DNA of 8,379 nt. It comes from an uncultured Coriobacteriaceae bacterium. GTDB taxonomy: Bacteria; Actinomycetota; Coriobacteriia; Coriobacteriales; Atopobiaceae. Made by a program: the position numbers and the translations under genes. Location: assembly GCA_902772085.1 (NCBI GenBank), contig CACXZL010000056.1, forward strand, positions 1 to 8,379. The letters run 5' to 3'. Shown here piece by piece: positions 1 to 6,379 of this stretch. The number at the start of each line of letters is the position of its first letter. The first letter of the stretch is position 1. The notes below the pieces were generated by a model that was not told the DNA's origin, made no database searches, and worked only from the letters and a program-made list of their open reading frames with translations.

Positions 1-341
1 CGCATTCGGACAAGCCACCTACCTGCGGCTTCGCGATCGGGCCAAATACCTATGGGGTAGGTATCGTTGAATTCCACGCGGGTGTCTTTTTGCGCCCCTA
101 CTGCCTTCGGGTGGCGGCCTCACCAACGGCCATGGCATCGCAGGATCCAGAGTCTCGGCCCAGGCAGTACGCTAGCGGACGCCAAAAAACTGGTAACTTT
201 CTCGGGTTCCTCAAGCGTCCCCAGCGCTGTATGAGGGCGGAGTCCCCATGTTCTCCCAGCGAGTTCCACAGCGAAGCGAGGACTGTCTGAGCTGGGAGAA
301 CATGGGGACCCCGCCCCACCCTCATCCATCCGATGCACTTG
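1..341. other. Intergenic region with no secure gene; possible gene end at left edge
   Basis: No convincing complete gene was found here. One plus-strand frame is open from the window edge to a TGA at 68-70 and reads as 22 protein-like residues ending YLWGRYR, so it may be the tail of a gene lying to the left. The minus strand is also open from about 112 to the left edge (it contains VEFNDTYPIGIWPDREAAG), so the two readings compete and neither can be confirmed from this window. A perfect 7-bp hairpin (46-52 pairing with 58-64, 5-base loop) overlaps the TGA. The rest (about 98-341) is taken up largely by the inverted repeat listed separately. Short open frames over 90-338 are compositionally biased and lack ribosome sites. 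Confidence 0.4.
231..325. repeat. Long imperfect inverted repeat downstream of pit
   Basis: Bases 236-260 pair with 291-315 over 25 positions with a single mismatch (241 against 310). An outer 7-bp stem (231-237 with 319-325) can extend the structure if a short bulge is allowed; it shares bases 236-237 with the core stem, so the two are partly alternative. The loop of about 30 bases (261-290) is not strongly structured. The right arm starts 17 bases beyond the pit stop codon, where a terminator would sit, but neither strand has a run of T after the stem, so a classical intrinsic terminator is not shown. The length and near-perfect match of the arms also fit a dispersed palindromic repeat of the REP/MITE type. 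The structure is seen directly; the role is inferred. Confidence 0.75.
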
Positions 342-1334
342 TTATATGAAGAACCTTATCACGAAGGCACACAGGCCACCGAGCAGCATGGTCATCGGCA
401 GCGTGGTAAACCACGCCTTCACGATGTTTCCAGCCACGCCCCATCGAACCTTCTTTGCTCCCTTGGCACTACCCGCACCCATGATCGCCGTCGTGACGAC
501 CTGCGTAGTGCTTACGGGCGCGCCGAGCGCCGTCATGGTCTCGATGGCAATGGCAGACGAGGTCTCCGACACAAATCCGACCACCGGCTCGAGCTTGGTC
601 ACGCCACCTCCGACGGTCTTCATGATGCGTTGCCCGCCGATGGACGTACCAAGCGCCATCGTGGCTGCGCAGAAGAACTTCACCCACGTGGGAACGCCCG
701 AGCCCGCCGCCAGCTCTCCGCTGCCGATGAGCGCCAGCGTGATGATGCCCATCGTCTTCTGTGCGTCGTTGTTGCCATGGCTATACGCCATAAACATGGA
801 GCTTGCTATCTGTGCTTTATGAAACAAAGCGTTCGCCTTCGCAGGCCTCCAGTTGGCAAAAAGCTCAAACACCAACTTCATAAAGAAGTACCCGAGCGCA
901 AGTCCGATTATGGGCGACGTGAAGAGAGGAATGACGACCTTCATGAGCACGCCATCCCAGATGATGTGCTGTATACCACCAGAAAACACGATGGTCGCAC
1001 CGATGAGGCTGCCTATGAGCGCATGGGACGAACTGCTAGGAATGCCCTGCCACCACGTAAAGAGGTCCCAGATGATGGCGCCGAGCAGCGCCGCAAGGAT
1101 GACGTAGAGCTCGAGCTGCACATCCACCAGACCGTGGGCTATGGTCATTGCCACGCGCTCACTGGTGAGAGCACCGATGAAGTTCATGGTCGCACTCATG
1201 AGAATGGCAACGCGTGGAGGCAACGCACGCGTATATACCGTAGTGGCAATGGCGTTTGCTGTGTCATGAAAGCCATTGATGAATTCAAAAACAAAAGCCG
1301 CTGCAAGGACGGCTATAAGAAGTGTACTAAGCAT
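342..1334 (-). CDS. pit: PiT-family inorganic phosphate transporter
   Basis: A 330-residue integral membrane protein of the PiT family, which moves inorganic phosphate (usually as a neutral metal-phosphate complex) across the cytoplasmic membrane, driven by the proton or sodium gradient. The family's duplicated signatures are all present: NGFHDTANAIAT at 20-31 and SHGNNDAQKTMG at 185-196, each followed by a serine-rich re-entrant motif, GIPSSSSHALIG at 97-108 and GAPVSTTQVVT at 271-281. Hydrophobic segments lie along its whole length, with a short hydrophilic centre (about 160-175). The length is near that of compact bacterial members. In the second serine motif many relatives have STTH where this protein has STTQ (Gln278). 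The start overlaps the end of the upstream DUF47 gene by 8 bases and has only a weak ribosome site, which suggests translational coupling. DUF47 proteins are the usual partners of Pit transporters, supporting a phosphate role over sulfate. Confidence 0.95.
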   Translation of the reverse strand: MLSTLLIAVLAAAFVFEFINGFHDTANAIATTVYTRALPPRVAILMSATMNFIGALTSERVAMTIAHGLVDVQLELYVILAALLGAIIWDLFTWWQGIPSSSSHALIGSLIGATIVFSGGIQHIIWDGVLMKVVIPLFTSPIIGLALGYFFMKLVFELFANWRPAKANALFHKAQIASSMFMAYSHGNNDAQKTMGIITLALIGSGELAAGSGVPTWVKFFCAATMALGTSIGGQRIMKTVGGGVTKLEPVVGFVSETSSAIAIETMTALGAPVSTTQVVTTAIMGAGSAKGAKKVRWGVAGNIVKAWFTTLPMTMLLGGLCAFVIRFFI

Positions 1335-1953
1335 TTTTCATTACCACACCCTGCACGATGTCGCAGGCGTGCTCGCAAGCATTGAGGGCGAGCTCCATGC
1401 GGTCAAAGACGCGCGACCACTTCATGATCTCCAACGTGGGCACATCCTCGCGGAAGAGGTCGGCCAGAGCCGTCTTGTAGATCGCGTCTCCCTCGTCCTC
1501 GATCACGTCGACGCCCAAAGCGAGCTCCATCACCGTACCGTCCTTCTTGAAGTTCGACAGACGATCCATAATCTTTACCAGCTCGCCCACGGCTTGGACG
1601 GTTACTTCAGCAAGCTTAACGGCCTCAGGACGCATGTTTGTAACGGCAAACAAGTCCATACGGCTCGCGGCCGCCTCCATGTAGTCCACGATGTCGTCCA
1701 TACGCTTGGTAAGCACGTTTATGTCCTCACGGTCGAACGGCGTGATGAACGAGTTGGACAACTCCATGAAGATCTTCTTCGCTTGGTCGTCGCAAACGTT
1801 CTCGTAGTCTTTCATGCTGTGTATAAGAGTCCTCGTGGCCGGGTAGTCATTGGAGAAAATCTTCTTGTAGACCTCCGCCACCGCCATAATCTTCTCGGCG
1901 TACTCCCTGAAGAGCCGATAAAACACGTCTTCTTTGCGCTTTACCCTACTCAT
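1327..1953 (-). CDS. DUF47 / PhoU-like Pit accessory protein
   Basis: A 208-residue, all-helical, soluble protein of the DUF47 (TIGR00153) family, related to PhoU and normally encoded next to a Pit phosphate transporter, whose activity it is thought to modulate. Family marks visible include TPFDREDI at 71-78, followed by the helix with DDIVDYME (86-93), and acidic E-x-x-x-D repeats typical of PhoU metal sites: ENVCD at 51-55 and EDEGD at 152-156. A final amphipathic helix carries ACEHACDIV near 192-200. The length is normal for the family. The ATG at 1953 is preceded by a purine-rich AAAGGCGG about 7 bases upstream. It is the first gene of a two-gene operon; its last codons overlap the start of pit. 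The exact biochemical role of DUF47 proteins is poorly defined, so control of Pit is family knowledge plus inference from the pairing. Confidence 0.93.
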   Translation of the reverse strand: MSRVKRKEDVFYRLFREYAEKIMAVAEVYKKIFSNDYPATRTLIHSMKDYENVCDDQAKKIFMELSNSFITPFDREDINVLTKRMDDIVDYMEAAASRMDLFAVTNMRPEAVKLAEVTVQAVGELVKIMDRLSNFKKDGTVMELALGVDVIEDEGDAIYKTALADLFREDVPTLEIMKWSRVFDRMELALNACEHACDIVQGVVMKNA

Positions 1954-1999
1954 GCAATACCGCCTTTCCCATAGGGCACTATGCCCGAAAGTTAAACGT

Positions 2000-2026
2000 A
2001 TTGTAAGCGAACATGCTTTCTTTCAA
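2000..2026 (-). promoter_or_regulatory. Candidate promoter for the DUF47-pit operon
   Basis: On the minus strand a TACAAT -10 element (2000-2005) lies 47 bases before the DUF47 start codon, with TTGAAA (2021-2026) as the nearest -35-like hexamer. The spacer is 15 bases, shorter than the usual 17, so the -35 assignment is weak. The position and local AT-richness support a promoter. Confidence 0.35.
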
Positions 2027-2195
2027 TTGCAACATATTCCACCAACGGTTTGGCTACAAAAAATACATGCACCTTATAACGTCTGTGTTAGTGCCCACAC
2101 TAGGCTTCGATAAAACGCGCCTCCTTCGGCGCATGGGGCTCGTGGCGAGGGATACCAACCGCCATCTGGCACGCGTCGCAGGGGTTTGGCCTCTC

Positions 2196-2220
2196 TTGCC
2201 ATCGCGCAACGCGCTACAAT
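2196..2220 (+). promoter_or_regulatory. Candidate promoter for the GH32 gene
   Basis: A TACAAT -10 element occupies 2215-2220. TTGCCA at 2196-2201 resembles a -35 box, but the 13-base gap is too short for a standard sigma-70 promoter, so only the -10 is persuasive. Transcription would start near 2227, which puts the ATG at 2266 well inside the message and excludes the in-frame GTG at 2221 as the start. Confidence 0.3.
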
Positions 2221-2265
2221 GTGTGGGCTTTATGCGAACAAGACCCATCATATGGAAGGATTCCG

Positions 2266-3759
2266 ATGTCCCACACCACTTGGAGCCTAGGATTTCACCT
2301 GCGCTCGCCCAAGAGCTGGCTCAACGACCCAAACGGCATGTGCCAGTTTCGCGGCAGGTACCACTTCTTCTATCAGTACAACCACGCCTGGCCGCAAGAC
2401 AACCAGAAGGCGTGGGGGCTCTTTACCTCGCCCGACCTGGTGAGATGGCGATACGAGGGCGTCTCCATCGAGCCGAGCATCCCCGAAGACCGCCATGGCG
2501 TCTACTCTGGTTGCACAGTGGTGGAGAGGGGTCAGGCGGCAGACGGCGGCGACCGCCTGCGCGCCTACTACACCGGCAACGTCATCTGCCCAAACAAGAC
2601 CCACAACCCCCGCGACGTGGCCTTCGCCAACGACGGCCGCGAGGCGAACGAGATCACCTGCACCTCGGACGACGGCATCCACTTCGGACCAAAGGCCATC
2701 CTTCTGCGCCCTGCCGACTACCCCGACCACTGCAGTCTCCACGTCCGCGACCCCAAGGTGTGGGAGCAGGACGGCTCCTGGCACATGGTGCTCGGCGCCC
2801 GCAGCGTGGACGCACGCGGGCTCTGCATCCTGTACGATTCCGCCGACGGGCTGGACTGGTCGTTCCGGCAAGCCATCAATTCGGAGTATCCTTTCGGCTT
2901 CATGTGGGAGTGCCCAAACATCGTCCAGCTCGACGGACACGAGTACCTCGCCTTCTCGCCCCAGGGCCTGCCGCGCCTCGCCGACCGCTGGCACAACCTC
3001 TGGAACGCCGGTTACGTCGCCCTGCCGCAACGAATCCTCGACACCACGCGGCTGGACGAGCGCACCTTCGTGGAATGGGACCACGGCCACGACTTCTATG
3101 CCCCGCAGACGTTCTGCGACGATGCGGGCAGATGGATTCTCGTGGGTTGGATGGGCACGTTCGATACGAACTACACCAGTGCGCCGGACGGACTCGACTG
3201 GTGCCATTGCCTCACCGTGCCGCGCCTGCTCACGCGCGACGCCCGCACGGGGTTGTTGCTGCAAAATCCCGTGCCGGAGCTAGATGGGCTGCGCGGTGAG
3301 CAAGTCGAGCTGACTGGCGAGACCGCAGGGTCCGTCGGTGTGGCCGTACTCCCCGGTCGCCAGGCCGACGTCGTGGTGGAGGGCATCACGGGTGACGGCA
3401 CGCTCACCCTCGACGAGAGCTTCCAGCTCTTCTTCCAGGCGGGACGCCTCGGCGTGCGCTATCTCGACAAACACAGCGCGGCTGGCCGACAAGAGCGTTC
3501 CATACCGCTCGATGCCCTACACGACGTTCGCGTGCTGGTGGACGGATCGGCCGTGGAGGTGTACGCAAACGGCGGAGCGGAGGTGTTCTCGTGCCGATGG
3601 TTCTGCGCAGAGACGCCAGACCTCGCCGTGACCTGCAGCTTCGACGCACGGCGCGTCACGGCGTGGACGATGGAGGACGTGATGAGCGACGTCTACGCCA
3701 TCGCACAGGCACCCGACCTCGCCTGGCCCGGCTGGAAGGCCAGCGCGCACAAGATCTAG
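2266..3759 (+). CDS. Glycoside hydrolase family 32 beta-fructosidase (sucrose / sucrose-6-phosphate hydrolase type)
   Basis: A 497-residue GH32 enzyme that hydrolyses terminal beta-fructofuranosyl bonds in sucrose, sucrose-6-phosphate or short fructans. The catalytic five-bladed propeller comes first: WLNDPNG at 18-24 with nucleophile Asp21, FRG at 28-30, the RDP motif at 161-163 with the transition-state Asp162, and MWECP at 213-217 with acid/base Glu215. A beta-sandwich domain follows from about residue 345, with the family's late VDGSAVEVYANGG stretch. There is no signal peptide, so it acts in the cytosol on imported sugar. The ATG at 2266 was chosen because GGAAGGA lies 5 bases upstream; an upstream in-frame GTG (2221) has no ribosome site and directly follows the -10 element. 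No sugar transporter or LacI regulator is adjacent, so the substrate and uptake route cannot be inferred. Invertase and ScrB-like activities cannot be told apart from sequence alone. Confidence 0.94.
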   Translation: MSHTTWSLGFHLRSPKSWLNDPNGMCQFRGRYHFFYQYNHAWPQDNQKAWGLFTSPDLVRWRYEGVSIEPSIPEDRHGVYSGCTVVERGQAADGGDRLRAYYTGNVICPNKTHNPRDVAFANDGREANEITCTSDDGIHFGPKAILLRPADYPDHCSLHVRDPKVWEQDGSWHMVLGARSVDARGLCILYDSADGLDWSFRQAINSEYPFGFMWECPNIVQLDGHEYLAFSPQGLPRLADRWHNLWNAGYVALPQRILDTTRLDERTFVEWDHGHDFYAPQTFCDDAGRWILVGWMGTFDTNYTSAPDGLDWCHCLTVPRLLTRDARTGLLLQNPVPELDGLRGEQVELTGETAGSVGVAVLPGRQADVVVEGITGDGTLTLDESFQLFFQAGRLGVRYLDKHSAAGRQERSIPLDALHDVRVLVDGSAVEVYANGGAEVFSCRWFCAETPDLAVTCSFDARRVTAWTMEDVMSDVYAIAQAPDLAWPGWKASAHKI

Positions 3760-3800
3760 CCCTATCTTCAGGCCCGTCTACAGAGCCATCTGGACTATAC

Positions 3801-3809
3801 TGGTATACT
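3801..3809 (+). promoter_or_regulatory. Extended -10 promoter for the YbjN-like gene
   Basis: TGGTATACT is an extended -10 element (TGn plus TATACT) 41 bases before the start codon. A second TATACT sits just upstream at 3796-3801. No good -35 box is seen, which is normal for extended -10 promoters. It lies 42 bases beyond the GH32 stop, so the small gene can be transcribed independently. Confidence 0.5.
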
Positions 3810-3849
3810 GCATGCAACACAATCCCACACAGAGAGGAGAGGTGGTCGT

Positions 3850-4281
3850 ATGGCCTCAGCACAAGGAAACCTCATCGCATTCGAGACCGCTCTGGACCAA
3901 CGCGGCATAAGATACCAAGAGATGGAGGACTCCAAGGTACCTGCCTTGCGCATCGGCTACAGCCTATCAAACATAGACCACCTGGACGTTTACTTTTGGT
4001 TTGACGATATTGGCACGACCCTGCACTACGCCACCGGCGTCATCACCCACGTGCCTGAGGACAAAACCGACGTCGGCTTACGTGCTGTAAACCAACTGAA
4101 CGTCCAGTATCGGTGGCTCTCGTTCTACCTCGACAGCGACAACGACGTGCTGGCGAACGCAGACGCCATTATCTTGCAAGACGTCGTCGGAGACCAGTGT
4201 TACGAGCTGCTCCAGCGCGCGATAAACGTCACCGATGAAGCATATGCTGTTCTCATGAAGGCCATTTGGGGCTCCAACTAG
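3850..4281 (+). CDS. Small YbjN-domain-like protein of unknown function
   Basis: A soluble, acidic 143-residue protein with no signal peptide or membrane segment. Its pattern resembles the YbjN / type III secretion chaperone-like fold: an N-terminal helix (about 5-20, ending in RGIRYQ), a beta-rich middle (residues 33-68, including DVYFWFDDIG), a helix with RAVNQLNVQY (79-88), two more strands (WLSFYLDSDNDV, 89-100), and a C-terminal helix pair containing CYELLQRAI and AYAVLMKAIWG. YbjN proteins have no well-defined biochemistry; a role in stress or as a chaperone-like adaptor has been suggested. The start is supported by AGGAGAGG at 3835-3842, 7 bases upstream. It has its own extended -10 promoter and its own terminator, so it looks like a single-gene unit rather than part of a GH32 operon. 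The family call is by pattern only; that it is a real gene is much more certain. Confidence 0.85.
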   Translation: MASAQGNLIAFETALDQRGIRYQEMEDSKVPALRIGYSLSNIDHLDVYFWFDDIGTTLHYATGVITHVPEDKTDVGLRAVNQLNVQYRWLSFYLDSDNDVLANADAIILQDVVGDQCYELLQRAINVTDEAYAVLMKAIWGSN

Positions 4282-4348
4282 CCAACAAACCCGTCTCGCA
4301 CACCGATGGCTGCCGGGGCTTGTTCCCTATGGCCATCGGCGAAACTGT

Positions 4349-4390
4349 GAGCCGGTATGGCCGTTTCCCGAGCCAGTATGGCTGTTTTCT
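4349..4390 (+). repeat. 21-bp imperfect tandem repeat (two copies)
   Basis: Two adjacent 21-base units, 4349-4369 and 4370-4390, match at 17 of 21 positions; all four differences are G/A or C/T transitions. Both share GAGCC, GTATGGC and GTTT. Each unit can form a small GCC-loop-GGC hairpin. The pair lies between the YbjN-like stop and the terminator. Its function is unknown. Confidence 0.6.
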
Positions 4391-4391
4391 C

Positions 4392-4430
4392 AAGGGCAGG
4401 CCTTGGCGACGTTTGCCTTGGCCTGCCCTT
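4392..4430. terminator. Bidirectional hairpin terminator between convergent genes
   Basis: AAGGGCAGGCC (4392-4402) pairs perfectly with GGCCTGCCCTT (4420-4430), an 11-bp stem. After a symmetric TT/TT internal loop it is continued by GGC (4405-4407) pairing with GCC (4415-4417). It sits 24 bases past the stop of the minus-strand lipoprotein gene and 110 bases past the plus-strand YbjN-like gene. The following bases are only mildly T-rich on the plus strand (TTGTGTGT) and not T-rich on the minus strand, but the location between converging genes makes termination in both directions the most likely role. Confidence 0.75.
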
Positions 4431-4453
4431 GTGTGTCCCGAGCGCTCAGAGAC

Positions 4454-6238
4454 CTACGCGTTGTGCTGCGCGCGGTCCACGAGGTCGAGGAACTCGACGC
4501 GCGCGGCGTCCTCGGTCTTTCCCACCAGCTCGCGTACGGTATCGTAGGTGGCCGTACCCTTATATGCGGAATCGCGCAACAGCATACCAAACTCCGTGAC
4601 GGCCGCCGCGAACTTCCAGTCATCGTTGGGGGAGTTTGTCCAATCACCCGTAGAGACCGTCAGGCTCTGCTCCTTGGACTCGTCTTTGCCCAACGGCTTG
4701 TAGCGCAACTTGGCCGTGAGCCATTCTTCGCCGGCGCCCTCTCTTTGCTCCTGGTTCTGTTGGCTATACTTGAGCTCTGGCGTCGGCACCTCCATGGGCG
4801 AGTCCACGGGTACAACCTCGTACAGCACGCTGAACTGACTCTCGGGGCCCACCTCACCGGCGTCTTTCTTGTCGTCCTTGAAATCCTCGGCCGCCATCGT
4901 GCGGTTCTCGTAACCGATGAGGCGGTAGCCCTTCACCTTGGCTGGGTTGAACTCCACCTGCACCTTCACGTCATTTGCGAAGGGCACGAGGTTTGCCGTG
5001 AGACGCTCGCCAAAGACCCTCTTTGCCTCGGACTCGCTATCTATATAGTGGTAGGAGCCGTTGCCGTGGTCGGCCAGGGTCTCCATCTTCGTGTCCTTGT
5101 AGTTGCCCGCACCGAAGCCAAGCACCGAGAGGTAGACGCCGGACTCGCGCTTCTTTGCCACGAAGTCGTGCAGGTCGCTCTCGCTGGTCATGCCCACGTT
5201 CAGATCGCCGTCGGAAGCCATGACGATACGGTTCACGCCACCCTTGACCAGATGCTTCTCGGCTATCTCGTACGCCGTGCGCAAGCCGGCCTCGCCGTTT
5301 GTGGAACCACTCGCCTTGAGGCTGCGCACCGCCTGCATGATCTGGCGATGGTCCGCGCCGCTCGCCCCATCGAGCACGACCTGCTCTTGGCCGGAATACG
5401 TCACGATGGAGACGCGGTCGTTCTCGCCCAAGTCTTCCACCAGTTCGCCAAAGGCGCTCTGCAGCAGAGGAAGCTTGTCGGGATTGTCCATGGAACCCGA
5501 CACGTCGATGAGAAAGACGAGGTTTGCACCTTTTTCTCGCACGCGCGCATCCTCAGCGGCCGTGGAGTAGCCAAGCACGAGAAGCTCGGTGTCTTTGTTC
5601 CACGGACACGTGCTTACCTGGGCGTTCATGGCGAAACCGTCTTTGGCGTCGGGCTTGGGGTAGTCGTAGTTGAAGTAGTTCACCATTTCCTCGATGCGTA
5701 CGGCACCGGTAGGGATGACGTCGTATGAGCTCGCAGACCACGGAGCCGCAGAGGAGGTTGACCCGTCAGGGTCGTTGCCGGTCTCTTTGCCAGCGGTGCG
5801 TTCGCTTGCCGTCTGCACGCGATAACCCTCGAGCAACATGCGACGCAGGTTCGCGTAGCTCGCCGTGTCCACGTCGGCAGACACGGTAGAGAGCGGACTT
5901 GCAACCGTAGAGACGAAGCCCGACTCCTCCACCTTTGCGTACTCCTCGGTGTTTTGCTCCTGAGGCATATACCCATACGCCCCGGATTCCGTCGCGGCGT
6001 CCTCCGCAAATCCCACGACGAGCGCCTCGTTTTCCGCCGATACGCTCTCTTTTGGAGTCGCAACAGAACCGGTCGTGTCGGTTTGCTTGGTTTGTTCGGC
6101 AACGCTTTGGCTGTTTGAAGACTTTGCCGGCTCCGCATTGAACGGCGTCGGCGTCAGGCCACATCCCACCAGGCCAAGCCCCACGCACAAACACAGGGCC
6201 GCAGACCATCCTGCCAACTTTTTTGTCGTAGCAGTCAT
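4454..6238 (-). CDS. VWA-domain lipoprotein, YfbK-like
   Basis: A 594-residue secreted lipoprotein. Residues 1-26 are a lipoprotein signal: charged start, hydrophobic core, lipobox LVGC with the lipidated Cys26. A low-complexity linker rich in Ser, Thr, Gln and Glu follows (about 30-105). Next come the N-terminal domain typical of YfbK-type proteins (STVSADVDTASYANLRRML near 117-135; RIEEMVNYFNYDYP at 181-194) and the von Willebrand A domain (about 238-415). The metal-ion-dependent adhesion site is complete: DVSGS at 245-249, Thr313 in GSTN, and Asp343 in SDGD. The C-terminal part (about 435-590, with FAAAVTEFGMLLR) matches the DUF3520 region. The domain order and length fit E. coli YfbK (about 575 residues). 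The start was set at 6238 because GGAGGG lies just upstream and the lipobox position is ideal; the frame stays open to 6490 only by reading through repeats. The ligand and physiological role are unknown. Confidence 0.93.
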   Translation of the reverse strand: MTATTKKLAGWSAALCLCVGLGLVGCGLTPTPFNAEPAKSSNSQSVAEQTKQTDTTGSVATPKESVSAENEALVVGFAEDAATESGAYGYMPQEQNTEEYAKVEESGFVSTVASPLSTVSADVDTASYANLRRMLLEGYRVQTASERTAGKETGNDPDGSTSSAAPWSASSYDVIPTGAVRIEEMVNYFNYDYPKPDAKDGFAMNAQVSTCPWNKDTELLVLGYSTAAEDARVREKGANLVFLIDVSGSMDNPDKLPLLQSAFGELVEDLGENDRVSIVTYSGQEQVVLDGASGADHRQIMQAVRSLKASGSTNGEAGLRTAYEIAEKHLVKGGVNRIVMASDGDLNVGMTSESDLHDFVAKKRESGVYLSVLGFGAGNYKDTKMETLADHGNGSYHYIDSESEAKRVFGERLTANLVPFANDVKVQVEFNPAKVKGYRLIGYENRTMAAEDFKDDKKDAGEVGPESQFSVLYEVVPVDSPMEVPTPELKYSQQNQEQREGAGEEWLTAKLRYKPLGKDESKEQSLTVSTGDWTNSPNDDWKFAAAVTEFGMLLRDSAYKGTATYDTVRELVGKTEDAARVEFLDLVDRAQHNA

Positions 6239-6281
6239 GTTTGTCCCTCCGCATCGCATCTCATGCATTGCTGTGATTGTC

Positions 6282-6290
6282 AGTATAGCA
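6282..6290 (-). promoter_or_regulatory. Extended -10 promoter of the VWA lipoprotein gene
   Basis: On the minus strand TGCTATACT is an extended -10 element 43 bases upstream of the ATG, the same class as the promoter at 3801-3809. The -35 region (about 6305-6310, TTCGGG) is a poor match and falls inside the outermost 19-bp repeat unit, so repeat copy number could affect sequence just upstream of the polymerase site. Confidence 0.5.
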
Positions 6291-6301
6291 TGCTGCACGT
6301 G

Positions 6302-6373
6302 AGGCCCGAAGCACAGCCGGGAGGCCGAGGCACAGCCGGGAGGCCGAGGCGCAGCCGGGAGGCCTAGGCGCAG
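6302..6373. repeat. 19-bp tandem repeat, about 3.7 copies
   Basis: Units run 6302-6321 (20 bases, slightly diverged), 6322-6340, 6341-6359 and a partial 6360-6373. The core unit is AGGCCGAGGCACAGCCGGG; copies 2 and 3 differ at one base. The array is very GC-rich and ends where the hairpin array begins. The unit length is not a multiple of three and the array is non-coding by position. Slippage during replication would be expected to change copy number. Confidence 0.85.
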
Positions 6374-6379
6374 CTGACC

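Larger units (their letters stand above)
1954..2265. promoter_or_regulatory. Divergent intergenic region between DUF47-pit and the GH32 gene
   Basis: This 312-base gap must hold the control sites for both flanking transcription units. No convincing gene was found; the short open frames within it are arginine-rich and lack ribosome sites. It contains the two candidate promoters listed separately and two small hairpins: TAGTG at 2089-2093 pairing with CACTA at 2098-2102, and GCGCC at 2117-2121 pairing with GGCGC at 2128-2132. Either could be an operator or part of a leader RNA, but neither matches a regulator site that can be named. No recognisable Pho box was identified. The AT-rich part is confined to the DUF47 side (about 1980-2085); the GH32 side is markedly more GC-rich. 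Confidence 0.5.

Noticed and set aside
333..1385. 350-residue plus-strand open frame
   Set aside because: It is antisense to pit; the product is hydrophilic and Arg/His-rich, as expected of a shadow of a membrane protein gene.
2013..3299. Long alternative frames over the GH32 gene on both strands
   Set aside because: They are low-complexity Arg/Pro/Ala products created by high-GC third positions; the GH32 frame carries all catalytic motifs.
4403..5728. 441-residue plus-strand open frame
   Set aside because: It is antisense to the VWA lipoprotein gene, starts inside the terminator hairpin and has no ribosome site or known motif.
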